Origin: Phyto melanocephala
Taxonomy: Eukaryota; Arthropoda; Insecta; Diptera; Rhinophoridae
Direction of reading: 5' to 3'
NCBI GenBank assembly: GCA_941918925.1
Contig: OW799233.1
Location: 121,856,333 to 121,920,332, forward strand
Length of the DNA stretch: 64,000 nucleotides
The number at the start of each line of letters is the position of its first letter. The stretch's first letter is position 1. The notes under the pieces were generated by a model. It was not told where the DNA came from, did not search any database, and saw nothing but the letters and a program-made list of their open reading frames with translations. This document shows, piece by piece, positions 23,520 through 34,240 of the stretch. Made by a program: the position numbers and the translations under genes.

Positions 23520-25720
23520 AAAATAAAAAGAACATAATTCCTTTGATTTAAAAACAAGAAAAAGAAACACTCTACAGTTAAAGTAATCCTTCGAAAGAAC
23601 ATCTTATGTTCTGTGTGATTTTATGCAGCACATTCAGCTTAAGGAATAGAAACCAGACAAGATTGTTTTTCTCTTTCTGTGATTTGAGATGTGAGATGTA
23701 AAGCATATAAAAACGAAGTAACAATGAAAGAAAATCTGTGTTTTAACAATTGTTTTATGACACAAGTTCTACTTTTCCCTTATGTATTTTTTTTTTTTTT
23801 TTTTAATATTTTCTGTTTTTTTATTGTTTTGTTTGTATGTTTCTTATACTCGTATTGTAACTGACACCTTAAGGCAATTTGTATAATATCGTTGTTGTTG
23901 TTTGTGCTTCAAAGTGATTTTGCTGTTTTTATTGCCTTCTCGAGATTTTTAATTGTTTACATTTAATTGTTAAGCTTATTGACATTTTAAAAAGTGTCCC
24001 CCCTTATTACGGTGACGTTTTCTAACCCACCCTTATTATTGCCTGCAATAGTAGGGGTTTGATTTTTAAGGTGTTTAAAGTTTAAATGTTGTTGAATTTT
24101 CCACAAATATAAACTATTAAGTTTTACACATATTTTAGTCAAGATTAGATAATAAGTGAAGTTTTAACTTTAAAACCCATTAATTTGATATGTGAAGAAA
24201 AAAGTGTACATATTACAGCACTGCGAAGGAAATGTTCTGAAAATTTATTGCAAGAATTTTATTAACTACTTAAGACTTATTAACTACTTAAGAAAAATTT
24301 TTTTTGGTAAATGTGTGCTAATTGTCGTATTGTCATACTGTCACAGTCTCTTAAATTAGAAGAAAAAAGAATTTAATATTTTATTGCAAAGATTGTAGAA
24401 CTTTTTAAAATAAAAAATTAAAATATGATATTTTATAAATGTAACAGTTATAAAATATATTGAGAACTCAGCAATTCTTTAACTAAAAAAAATTAAGTAG
24501 ACAGGCCTCTACTATGTCATTCTGTTTATTTGTAGTTCGTTTTATGCTTTAGATTATATTACAGTCTCTAACGTTACATCCGCTTGATTATTTAAGGTGG
24601 AATATAATTTTAAATCTTATTGTAAGGTTCAGTAAAAAAGAGGGAAAAGTATTGTATTTCACAGAAGATCATGACAATTGTCATCCTTACTTTTCGCAGT
24701 TTTCTTTTGTGGTAATTTCTCTTGAACTGTTTTCATATATAAGATTGTGATTTAAGTCTCGTATACAAACGTTTAAGTGGATATGGCGTTTTACAGGTAT
24801 TAATACGAATGATATAATACCGCCTTGTTGTAACCACACCAAAACACTTAATTGAGATAATGCTGTCAAAAAAAGGGTGCTCTGTTATGTCTTTAGCAGT
24901 AATTAAATTATTTCGCAAGCCGTTAGCATTTGCACTTGTGTAATATACTTAAGTATTACCTAGATTTTATTTAACAACATTGAAATTTAAAATAATTTAC
25001 ACTCTGTAGCATACCTTCGGGAAAAAATATTTTAAAATATTTTAAATATTTTAAGAATTTACATTATTATGTTTAAATATAAGGCAACTTAAACAGTTAA
25101 TAGTAGCTTTACGTAACTAATTTATAAGTGAAAATCAAGATGAATTCGGTAGTAGTAAAAACTGAATAAAATGTATATACTTTTATTAAAAGAGCTTGAG
25201 AACTTACCATATCCAAAAATTAAATTAATATATGTTGTGGAACTTTGGAAATAATAATTTATAAAATCAAAAGAACGCGGACTAATCAGGAAAAATCTTA
25301 ATAAACTATTGTAATGTTTGATTGTGATTAACTAAATAAACTTGTATAACGCTAACCTCAAGAGTGCTAATTATTATTTGCAATAATAAGAATCCCAGTT
25401 TTTTTTAAAGAAAACAGGCAAATTTTAAAAATGGTATAAACGTAATAATATTAAAACTATACCTAGAAAAAGTTGGTTATAATGTCATGAATTCGTGCAC
25501 AAAAAAAAGTATATCTTTGGGCCAAAGTTCTCACAGGTTTTGGCTACGTTTTTTTTTCTTGCATTGTACAAGTGTCATACCCACAAAATTTGATATTATT
25601 TTTAAGTATCTAAAAATATCTAGTCACACACTTCATTTTCTGTGAAACGACAAGAATTAGTAATAAAAAGAAATTGGTACTACTCCTATTGCAGGTTTAG
25701 TTGTTAGACTAAATATAATA
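23520..25720. other. AT-rich DNA, no gene seen
   Basis: About 2.2 kb with poly-T (23788-23804) and a short direct repeat of ttaactacttaag (24265-24292). No coding or RNA feature is recognised. Confidence 0.5.
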
Positions 25721-25723
25721 TAA

Positions 25724-26932
25724 TGTAAGAGCACTATATTTGGTTGTGACGAATCTTATATACCCACTACTGATTTTGTGTACTTTTATCGCACAGAATT
25801 TATTATTTTGTTATTAACAGTAATCGCTATGCAATAATCTCTTTATGCTAAAATATGTATCACTTTCTTTGTATAACTTCGATATGCTAGTAAAATGTTT
25901 TCGTAAATTTAGTCTTTCAATGGAAGTGGGCTTTAAAGCAGGCGTGTCAATATACATAGTTTCTGCTAGTAAATAAAATTGAGATAATTTAATATAGTCC
26001 TTTATTCTTCCAAAACCTTTGTCCATACATAAATTATATGAATTTCAGATAAACCGTTATATGGTAGTAGGCGTTAAAGTGGGCGTGTCACCTTAATTTT
26101 TTGTCATAATAATGACATTGACTAGAAGAATATATGTAGCATCATTATATCTCTTATTTTGTCGGTTTTATGAGCCTTTTAAGTTACTTCTGCTAATGAA
26201 TACAACTTAGATATTTCAATATAGTTCTTTATTATTTCAAAATCTTTATTCATAAAGAAATTATATGATTTTGAGATAAAGCGTTTTATGGGAGGTGGGT
26301 GTAAAAGAGGGCGTGTCACTTTTATTTTTCGTTAGAACAAAAAGCAAATGTTGCACAATTTCAAAATCGGACATCTAGTTTTGTCAGTTTTACTAGGTTT
26401 TAAATTTTAATATACACTGTGAGGTATAAATTTTCGTACATTTTGATATATAATTCCTTTCCTAATGTGTAGATTTAAGCAATTTAAAAAAAAAATAATA
26501 TTTTGCTCAGCAAATATATATTCGAAGTTTCATGACTCTACGTTGATGCGTTTTGATACAATTCTATTTTATTCGATGTTGCAAGGACACGGTTTTTTTT
26601 ACCTACTCTTGCATTACGAGCTATAGCTCTCTTCCTGATATTCCGATTCAGCCCATTTTCAACACCAAACAAACCCTATATATAAGAAATACTCTGGAAA
26701 AATTTGAGACCCCTAGTTTTTTTGGGTTCACGTCTGTCATGCTTTAAATAGACGGCCAGACGGACGGACATAGCTAAGTCGTCATAAAATGAAACCCTGA
26801 TTCAGAATAGATATACTTTATGGGGTCTGAAATGGATATTTCGATGTATTACAAACGGAATGACAAAATGAAAAGTTCAACCCAAAATGGGTGGTGGGTA
26901 TCAAAACTTCGACACAGTCAAACGTAGCACTT
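25724..26932 (-). repeat. Family A interspersed repeat, copy 4, hairpin-type sequence at both ends
   Basis: The left end has GTAAGAGCACTATATTTGG with a degraded hairpin. The sequence TATAACTTCGATATGC (25871-25886) is the intact site that carries a mariner in other copies. Two to three internal units with GGGCGTGTCA follow, then AGACGGACGGACATAGC and acaaacggaatgacaaaatg. Instead of the usual TATACCCGCC end, the copy closes with GGTGGTGGGTATCAAAACTT and a degraded hairpin plus GTAGCACTTA, which is the hairpin-type end in inverted orientation. Confidence 0.72.
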
Positions 26933-26934
26933 AG

Positions 26935-28185
26935 AAATACCTTTTTTCTTTTTAAACATTTTTAATTCTTTTTCTTTAATACTGCTCCAACTACCTATCA
27001 ATGCATTTGTATTTTTTTACGTTTTAATTTCTTAAATAATAAAAATATGTTTCTCATAATATTTGCTTTCACCATTCCTTGATTTTTACTTTATTACCTT
27101 GAGTGGGTTTCTTAAAAATTAAAAAAAATATTTAAACCTGGGCGGAAAAACGAACACACTCACAACCAACATCAACATCAGCATTATTCTTATTATTATT
27201 TTTATTGTTATTTTTATTATTATGTACACTTGGCTACAATTACACACACACATACACATTTATACATATCTCCATGTATTTCATTTTTTGTTAATAAATA
27301 TGTATGTGAGTGTATGAATAATTTCTGTCGATCTCAAAGTAAAAATTGTATTAATGTACAAACTTATGGTACATATGTACATGGATTTTTTTCATTCTTC
27401 TTAATTATGTTTTCTTTAGTGTTTTTCTTTTTTCATTGTTGTGATATACATAAACAAAGTATTTGTACATTATCAGCACCTGTGGTGTTGGTAAATATTT
27501 AATTGAAACATTAAAAGGAATATAATTTTTATGTTGTTGTATACACCCATCTCCGGATATTGTTTCTGCAACTTGAGCTGTAGGAAGAAAATAAAAATCT
27601 TATGGGTTGGGATTTTTCTTTGTTTTTGTACATAAATTAAAATCTGCATTAACTTCTTTAAATTCTGTATTCGTAATGGAATTTTTTGTATTTGTACCCT
27701 ACTACCTTCAACTATTCTATTTTATTTAACTTTTTTTATTTATATTATTCACCAGGTTATTTTCTTAATGATTTTAATATTTGAAAGCACTTTTTGTAAT
27801 ACAATTATTTAGAGCAGGTAAGGTTAATTACATAGAATGTTTATTTGAAAAAAGCAGCTTAAATTTATATGTTTGCTTTTATTTATAAAATCAATATTTT
27901 TGTGACATAAATATTTTTTGTTTAGAAAACAAACCCATACAAATTTCGTAACAGATGAAGTTGGGTTCTATTATTTTCTTGTATGCGATTTGGTTAGTTT
28001 TTTAAACTTGGTTTTAACTCAAATTTTATTTTCATATTTTAAATACATAAATAATTTCAAAATATAACGTGGCTTACTCGAAAGTTTAAATTTAAAAATG
28101 CAATGAAACAAAAATGGTTTGAAATTTTGACAAATTTATTTTTGTGATGTGAAATAAATTAGAACAAATTTTATTTAATTATATA
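26935..28185. other. AT-rich DNA, no gene seen
   Basis: Simple repeats of TTATTATT and ACACACAC type (about 27,180-27,255) and AT-rich sequence only. An open frame of about 90 codons at 27,230 starts in the CACACA repeat and has no motif. Confidence 0.5.
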
Positions 28186-28640
28186 GCTGCCGCAGTACCG
28201 CATTCGATCGAACCAATTTTCGAAGACTTTTTCAAGTCAACGGGGTTGAATCTCGGCAATGGCATCAAGAATGTTGGCACAAAAATGCTCAATTATCTCT
28301 GGTTTGTCTGCATTACACTTGTCTTTCTAGGTGCCCTTCAAAAAATAGTCCAACGGTTTAACTGGCAGCTTCTTGGCGGCCAACTGAAATCACCATTTCG
28401 TCTAATTAAACGGTCAACAAACATAATAAGCAATAAATCGAATGTGGCATGAGATGTGTGGCACCATCCTGTTGAATCCAAACATCGTTCACATTAATAC
28501 CATGAAGAAGGCGCACAAAAAAAAAGGTTAATAATGTCCATTAGAAGTCTCAATTGACCATAATGGTTGCGCCGTCCTCATTTTCAACTAAATATGGGCA
28601 AATGTTAATTCCACTTTAAACAGTCACTCGTAATGCTGAT
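28186..28640 (-). pseudogene. Mariner-type transposase C-terminal half, decayed
   Basis: Reading the minus strand from about 28,500 down, the segments VNDVWIQQDGAT (second catalytic aspartate region), KKLPVKPLDYFLKGT (third region), DKCNADKPEIIEHF and ILDAIAEIQPR..LEKVFENWFDRMRYC follow the order of insect mariner/IS630-like transposases. Stops and frameshifts interrupt it. Upstream sequence to about 28,640 gives fragments of the preceding region. The N-terminus and inverted repeats were not found. It appears to be a different sequence lineage from the family A mariner. Confidence 0.75.
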
Positions 28641-28757
28641 TAGCGTACTCACTACATTCAGATGCAACCGCATTTTATTCATTGTCCGAAGGGCATATTT
28701 TTACGAACTGTTCTCTCATTCCTATTTTACAGATTTTCAAAACCAAATATTTCTAAT

Positions 28758-29046
28758 GGCTATAATACACGGCATGTTTTTTACATCTGACTTTAAAATT
28801 TGTAAGACGTATGTCAAAATTGTACTTTTACGCTGACTGCTTTGCAGCAGCAGAGATTTCTGCCAACGACTGATATCACATGTTTTTTCGGAAGAAGATA
28901 GAGCTAGCTCTAATTAAAATTTTGTCAGATTTCTCAACACATGTTTTTTTATAGAAGTAATGACTTAAAGATAACACACGACATGTTCGTATTAGCAGTG
29001 GAGAATTTGACAAGTCAGATGTAAAAACATGCCGTGTATTAGCTCC
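28758..29046 (+). mobile_element. MITE family C, copy 1
   Basis: A 289-bp element with imperfect terminal inverted repeats of about 40 bp. The left arm has AATACACGGCATGTTTTTTA and the right arm, read inward, AATACACGGCATGTTTTTAC, both followed by ATCTGACTT. It is noncoding. Nearly the same sequence recurs at 37.5 kb, and in reverse with an insertion at 32.5 kb. The target duplication is not clear, so the superfamily is not assigned. Confidence 0.78.
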
Positions 29047-29049
29047 TTA

Positions 29050-30808
29050 ACGAACTAAAAATACTTATTCTGCAAATCCCTAGCTTATTCTATTCGAGCT
29101 CTATCGTGCTTCCAATAATCGAACAATACTACATGGTAAGATGACTACATCCCCATACCATAGGTGGTGGGTGTAAAGATATTGATGTTTAAATAAATTA
29201 ATTGATATACACATAATTATATTTTTTTAAGTAGGAAAATTCAATGATCTTTGTTAGGGTCTGCAATTAATTGGCCAAATTATCGACGTTTTATTTTGAA
29301 ATATATACAGCGCGTTACTAATAATGTGGAAAGATATATGGGCTTTATATATATTTTAGGGATATTTTTGTTTCTCATATCTAAGGAACTTAAGAACTTT
29401 CTATCAATTATATTCCAAAAGTAGAACAGATCAGGGTACACTTATACAAGGTGGCGGTGCCAGCCCAGCTGACTATTTTTTTGTGTTCTGGAGAATGTCA
29501 AACTACATATTTAAAAAAATTATTTCAACTTCGGAAATTGTCAAACTCCATACATAAAAAAAGAGAGACAAAAATTGCTCTCCTTTACGCTATCACCATG
29601 GAACAGATCCAAATAATAGGCAAGACAACTGATATACAACGTATTTTATAATATTGGTATAACTGGCGAAAGCTGAAATTGAAAACTCTGAAAATTTTGT
29701 ACAAATAATTTTATTGTTACTCTACATTAAAATACAAATAATTTTTAAATAAGATCAGAGGGCCTGGCATTTTCCATACAACGTAAATTTTGAAATTGAT
29801 AAATTGTAATAATTAATTATTTTTGGAAATATTTTACAAAGCAAAAGTTATCAAATTCGGGTTAATAACAGTTTCCGGCACAAATTATTTGCTTAATTTT
29901 CATGCTAGAGAATATCGCAATCAAAACAGTGGATGTGCAAATAATTTCACTTGGCTGTAGTGGCCTCCGAATACAGAAAATACATAAATACATACATATC
30001 TATGTATGTATCTGCTACATACATACATATGTAATTGTGATTGAACGTTTAGCAGTATTCAACTTTCTTGCTTGCTACAAGCTGCAGCGCTCGATATTAA
30101 AGCCATTAAGGTATTCAGTTATTTTAAGATAAACCGTGAGTAAAATGTATTAATATGCTTAAAATTGTTCCGCTATTCGCGTCTATTGAAGCAATTGTGT
30201 ATCTATGTATGTATATTCGTTACACCAAATGTGATTTAAGCAATTTAAAGTGGAATTATCTGTAACAAATTTGAGGTTATTTCTGTGCTGCCTGTTAGTC
30301 CTTTTCAAACCAAAATCGCAGCACGTGCCAAGATATTGCGTTTGTGTGTCCTATATCATTTGCTCTTCATACATTTAATACCTTTTACAGCAATTGTAAA
30401 GGATTTAGATTAGAAAGTCATTTGTAATTATAACTGTATTTGATTATGAGCCCATTTTGTTTATAGATAGAAGTAAAATTTATATTTGTATATCTTTACG
30501 TTAGCGAATTGGTTGAAGTTGAAGTGAGTCGGAATTCTTGATTTTTTTTTACCAACTACAAAAGAAAAGTTCATTTTCAAGAACTGAACCATTCGTTTGC
30601 CAATAAATTGTATGTTTCGTTTTCTGTGTGCTGTATAGTAAAATTTTACGGTTCTATGTATAGAACTTTGTATCGAAATATAAGTCTGTAATTGAGACTA
30701 AGACAATTTTATTGTTGCAATAGAATTCCCATAACCACGAAAAAACATTTTGAGTGCAAAAACTGAACCATTTGATTGGTCATGAATTTGCTTGTGTGTT
30801 TTCTGCAT
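29050..30808. other. AT-rich DNA, no gene seen
   Basis: Short open frames under 80 codons without motifs, and CATACATA/TATGTATG patches near 29,985-30,030. A possible short remnant of the family A end (GGTGGTGGGTGTAAAG) lies at about 29,164-29,179. Confidence 0.45.
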
Positions 30809-30810
30809 GA

Positions 30811-31031
30811 GTACCCCTGTGGACTAGTCAGTAAAGGACAAGTCAGTTGTTCGGGGGTTGCGGGTTCGATTCCCACCGGAGACTCTGGAATTGTCTGTTT
30901 CTCTTTCTCTTCTATCCTAAATATTTCTATTCTTTTCTCTATTAAGGCGTCACAATGGACCGTAATGGTCTCCGAGTGAAGGTGTGAGGGTAACTTTGCA
31001 CCAGCCTTACCTACCTACCTACCTACCTACC
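30811..31031 (+). mobile_element. tRNA-derived SINE, copy 2
   Basis: The head has a box A-like segment TGGACTAGTCAGTAAAGG and an exact box B GGTTCGATTCC (30863-30873). The body shares agactctgga and a pyrimidine-rich stretch with the copy at 6.5 kb. The 3' end is a tail of tandem ACCT/CTAC units (about 31003-31031). The internal pol III promoter is better preserved than in copy 1. A short simple 3' tail is typical of SINEs mobilised by a LINE that recognises that tail; the partner LINE is not identified. Confidence 0.82.
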
Positions 31032-31379
31032 TTTCTGCATGCACCGCAATTGTAGTTGATAATAGTTAAGTTGGGATAGTAAAATTTTACTGTTGTATCT
31101 ACAGAATTTCTATTCGAAATATAAATATGAAGTGAGCATTAAGAAATTGTTAACAAAGAAGAGTTTGGTTATAAGAACTGAATCATTCGATTGGCAATGA
31201 TGATTTACCAACATTTCTTACACACAAAAATAAACATTTAAATGTTAAAAAGTTGATATTATGTTTAATATTTAATTCAGCACAGCCGAATATATTTTTC
31301 AAACATGTTTTATTTATTTTTTTTTTATTAAAATACAATTAACAATTCGGACATTAATATTGCGAAAGGTCAAAGTATC

Positions 31380-31447
31380 TGATGAAGGTCAAACTTTCAA
31401 CCCACAGACTGTTATACTAGCACAATACTGACTAAACCACCAGCGCA
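31380..31447 (-). repeat. tRNA-like SINE fragment
   Basis: On the minus strand TGGTGGTTTAGTCAGTATTG resembles box A and TGGGTTGAAAGTTTGACC a degraded box B at tRNA-like spacing. It resembles the heads of the SINEs at 6.5 and 30.8 kb but lacks the body and tail. It is probably a truncated, old copy. Confidence 0.4.
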
Positions 31448-31449
31448 CA

Positions 31450-32470
31450 TTCTATTAAATTTTTTTATAAATTGAAATTCAAATAAAAAATGCAAGAAGC
31501 AGCAAAACCACTACTTAGTATTTTGATAAGAATGTAAAGAATGTAATTTCCTTAGAGTAGGAAAAACGAAGTTATCTTTGGACTGATGCACACACACACA
31601 CATACACACAATACTGTCACCCCCTGTTAAGGAGAATTCATTATAATCAGTGGTATACTGCAATGGTTGTTGAGAAAAGAAAGACTTTACAGAAGCAGAA
31701 GCTGTATGTTTTTAAAGTACAACGCATAACAGATGAATTGATTATTTTTTGTTTTTCTTTCTCCTGGTATGTACCTTTATATATATATATTGCCTATTTG
31801 TTTGGATGCTTATGTTTGTTTATATTCACTTTTGCCTTATCAATGGCATTTTATATGTTAAGTACCTTTGTGGGATTTCGTTGTTTGCTCCCTTTGGCCG
31901 GGATAATTTTTTTCAACAAAATATGACAATAATAATAATAATGATGACGGTATTTATTTTCATATTAGAAGTAGAACAGCGCTTCCCAAATACTTTTTTT
32001 TTTATTATTTTTGAAGCTCTGTAATCATAAAATATTTTGTTCTTCCACAAGTTTTTCTCTATTTAATTTATTTTTTTTATTCTTTGGCAACTGCTTTTTT
32101 TATTTAATACAATTTTAAAACACAAAACAACTTTGGATATATTATAGATTTTATGAGAGAACTTTTAACCATTGCACGCCCAAAGCCCATCATTGTATAT
32201 TGGGTGGGTTCATTGTACATATATTGCTTATAAATAGTATTTAAAGTTTAAAAAAATCATTAAAGCAAATATTTTATAAATTGCTAATAAAGAAGATAAA
32301 TTACAAATAAACATATCAGCCCTTATCCTACCAACATGAGTACACAAAACACCTTTCGGTGTTTGATTAAATAATTGATTTAAGAGATAATTTTTCTCTC
32401 AGAAGCTATGTAGAAATATTTTGTGTGATTTCCCTTTTTAATATTTATGTACCAACCGCACAATTTCTAA
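31450..32470. other. AT-rich DNA with simple repeats
   Basis: (CA)n at about 31,591-31,608 and AATAATAAT near 31,929-31,940. Overlapping frames of 87 and 91 codons at 31,663-32,024 are hydrophobic but start in ordinary AT-rich DNA and show no family motif. No gene is called. Confidence 0.45.
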
Positions 32471-32471
32471 A

Positions 32472-33413
32472 GGAGTTAATACACGCCATGTTTTCTACAT
32501 CTGACTTGTCAAATTCTCCAATGCTAATACGAACATGTCGTGTGTTATCTTTAAGACATTACTTCCATAAAAACACATGTGTTGAGACATCTGACAAAAT
32601 TTCAATTAGAGCTAGCTCTATTTTCTTCTGTCAAAACATGTGACATCATCCGTTGGTTGTGAAGCAGTCAGCGACCTGTAAAAGTACAATTTTGACAGAC
32701 ATGTTGATTAACATACATATCGCACTTGATCAACAAGAGGGTATTAACTCAAAATTTTTAAAATATCACTTTTTTCAAGAAATCAGCAAACAACATCAAT
32801 ATCTATCTACTGTAAAAATTTCAACGTATTCCGTTTACTCTTTCATCTCGAAAACCACTTTTGAGACCATATTCATGATAATGTAGTGATTACCTTTATT
32901 TCAACAAAAAGGTATTATTTCGAGTTAATACAAAAGTTGAAATAGGTAAGAATCGTATATTTTCATAAAAAAGGTATTATTTTGATTTGAGCCTTTATTT
33001 ATGTTAAAAATAATCAAACTGTTTTATTTATATTTGGTTGTATTTTGAGTTGATACTATTTTTTTGATAAAATTTGTTTTATTCTATAATTTTAATTCGA
33101 AATGTGACTCTTTTTATGAAAAAATTGTTCAAATTTTTTTTGAGTTGTGACCCTTTTCATGAAAAAATGGTGTTAACTCAAAAAATAGATTTTTTTGCAA
33201 TGATTAGTAAAATTTAAAACAAAAACAATGAATATATATATTTTCAAATGGAATTTGCTTCCAATGGTATATTTGAATTTTTAAATTCTGTTAAAATGTG
33301 GCCACAAACAGTTTTTTGACTCTACTGAAAATTCAAAAATTTTGAGTTAATACCCTCTTGTTGATCAAGTGCGATATATCTTACAAATTTTAAACATGCC
33401 ATGTTTTATAGCC
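32472..33413 (-). mobile_element. MITE family C, copy 3, interrupted by a foldback element
   Basis: It starts with the right-arm sequence of family C in reverse (GTTAATACACGCCATGTTTT) and ends at about 33,413 with the reversed left arm, partly deleted (AACATGCCATGTTTTATAGCC). Between about 32,717 and 33,377 it is interrupted by an unrelated element with its own long inverted repeats. Copies at 28.8 and 37.5 kb show the uninterrupted sequence. Confidence 0.75.
32717..33377. mobile_element. Foldback-like element with 40-bp inverted ends
   Basis: The left end reads ATATCGCACTTGATCAACAA and continues through GAGGGTATTAACTCAAAATTT. The right end is the inverse, with TTGTTGATCAAGTGCGATAT. The arms match over about 40 bp. 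The interior (about 580 bp) is AT-rich, contains repeated TTCGAGTTAATAC-like motifs and encodes nothing recognisable. Flanking bases compare imperfectly with the empty sites, so the duplication length is uncertain (about 6-8 bp). The superfamily is not assigned. Confidence 0.75.
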
Positions 33414-33414
33414 T

Positions 33415-33856
33415 TAAAGAATAATAAAAGTGCATTTTAGAGATTTTAATCGTTTCTTGTTTAAACGTCTTGTAAAAAAAATATTAAATGATTAACTTGT
33501 GATACTTTACGAAAATTAAGAATTTGATTTTTAATAAAAAAAGAATCGTAGCGTTTTAACGACAAAAATCTTGATGTCAATCGATGTCAATTTAAACTTT
33601 GTTTTACTAAGTAGATTGCTATGAAGATAAGAAAGAGACAATGATAGTTCTAGTGACAGGATTATTCATAATGAAAATTAAGATTCCGATTCGAAGATGT
33701 AAAAGAAAATATATTTGAAGATTGACCAAAGGCAGTTGCTTGGATAATGATGAATACGTTAATGGCAGTAATCAGTTTAAGGAAGTTTGTATTTTAGAAT
33801 CCATATTAGAACCCATTAATCAATGTAGAATTAATTTTAAAAAATCTATGAATAAT
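33415..33856. other. AT-rich DNA, nothing identified
   Basis: No recognisable feature. Confidence 0.5.
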
Positions 33857-34240
33857 CTATCGTAAGAGCATCAAAAAAAACCCTACTTTTGAGATACTAG
33901 TTATGATTTTTCTCTTGAATTCTAAAAAAACGTCTTCCGATAAGGTATAGAATAAAATATCTTTCAAATAGCCCCCAAGCTTTCTGATCTCACCTATAAC
34001 GCGTTGGATTAAAGATTCGAGCTCAGGAAATGTTCTTGATTTATTTTCAAAGATCAAGATTTCACAAACCTCATAGAAAAAAGTCGTCGTTAAATTGAAT
34101 TTTTTCATGTCGTTGGCAACTGAATTTCTTAATATAATTTGTTCTGGAAATCGTTGCTGCAATAAATGAATTGTTTCATGCTTGCTGTGGCTTGTGGTAC
34201 CATCTGGCTGCAATCACATATCGTCTAGATCCATGCCATT
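33857..34240 (-). pseudogene. Mariner-type transposase C-terminal region, long open relic
   Basis: A 118-codon open frame on the minus strand (34213 to 33857) begins QPDGTTSHSKHETIHLL, matching the QQDGATCHT region with the second catalytic aspartate. It continues with QRFPEQIILRNSVAN and FENKSRTFPELESLIQRVI, collinear with mariner/IS630-like transposases. One codon upstream is a TGA where the family has tryptophan (MDLDDM-stop-LQPDG), so the frame once extended further. In the third catalytic region the expected DLTPLDYF reads NLTTTFFY, so the last catalytic aspartate is lost. The open length is probably chance survival. No inverted repeats were found. Confidence 0.7.

Noticed and set aside
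27795..27825. AG|GTAAGG on the plus strand as a recursive splice site
   Set aside because: No pyrimidine tract precedes it (atttagagcag).
28758..29046. Family C repeats as a microRNA-like hairpin gene
   Set aside because: The inverted ends are about 210 bp apart and the sequence recurs as a dispersed element, so a MITE is the simpler explanation.
31663..32024. Hydrophobic frames of 87 and 91 codons that could be read as membrane proteins
   Set aside because: Two overlapping frames are both hydrophobic because the DNA is T-rich. No start context, family motif or neighbouring exon supports a gene.
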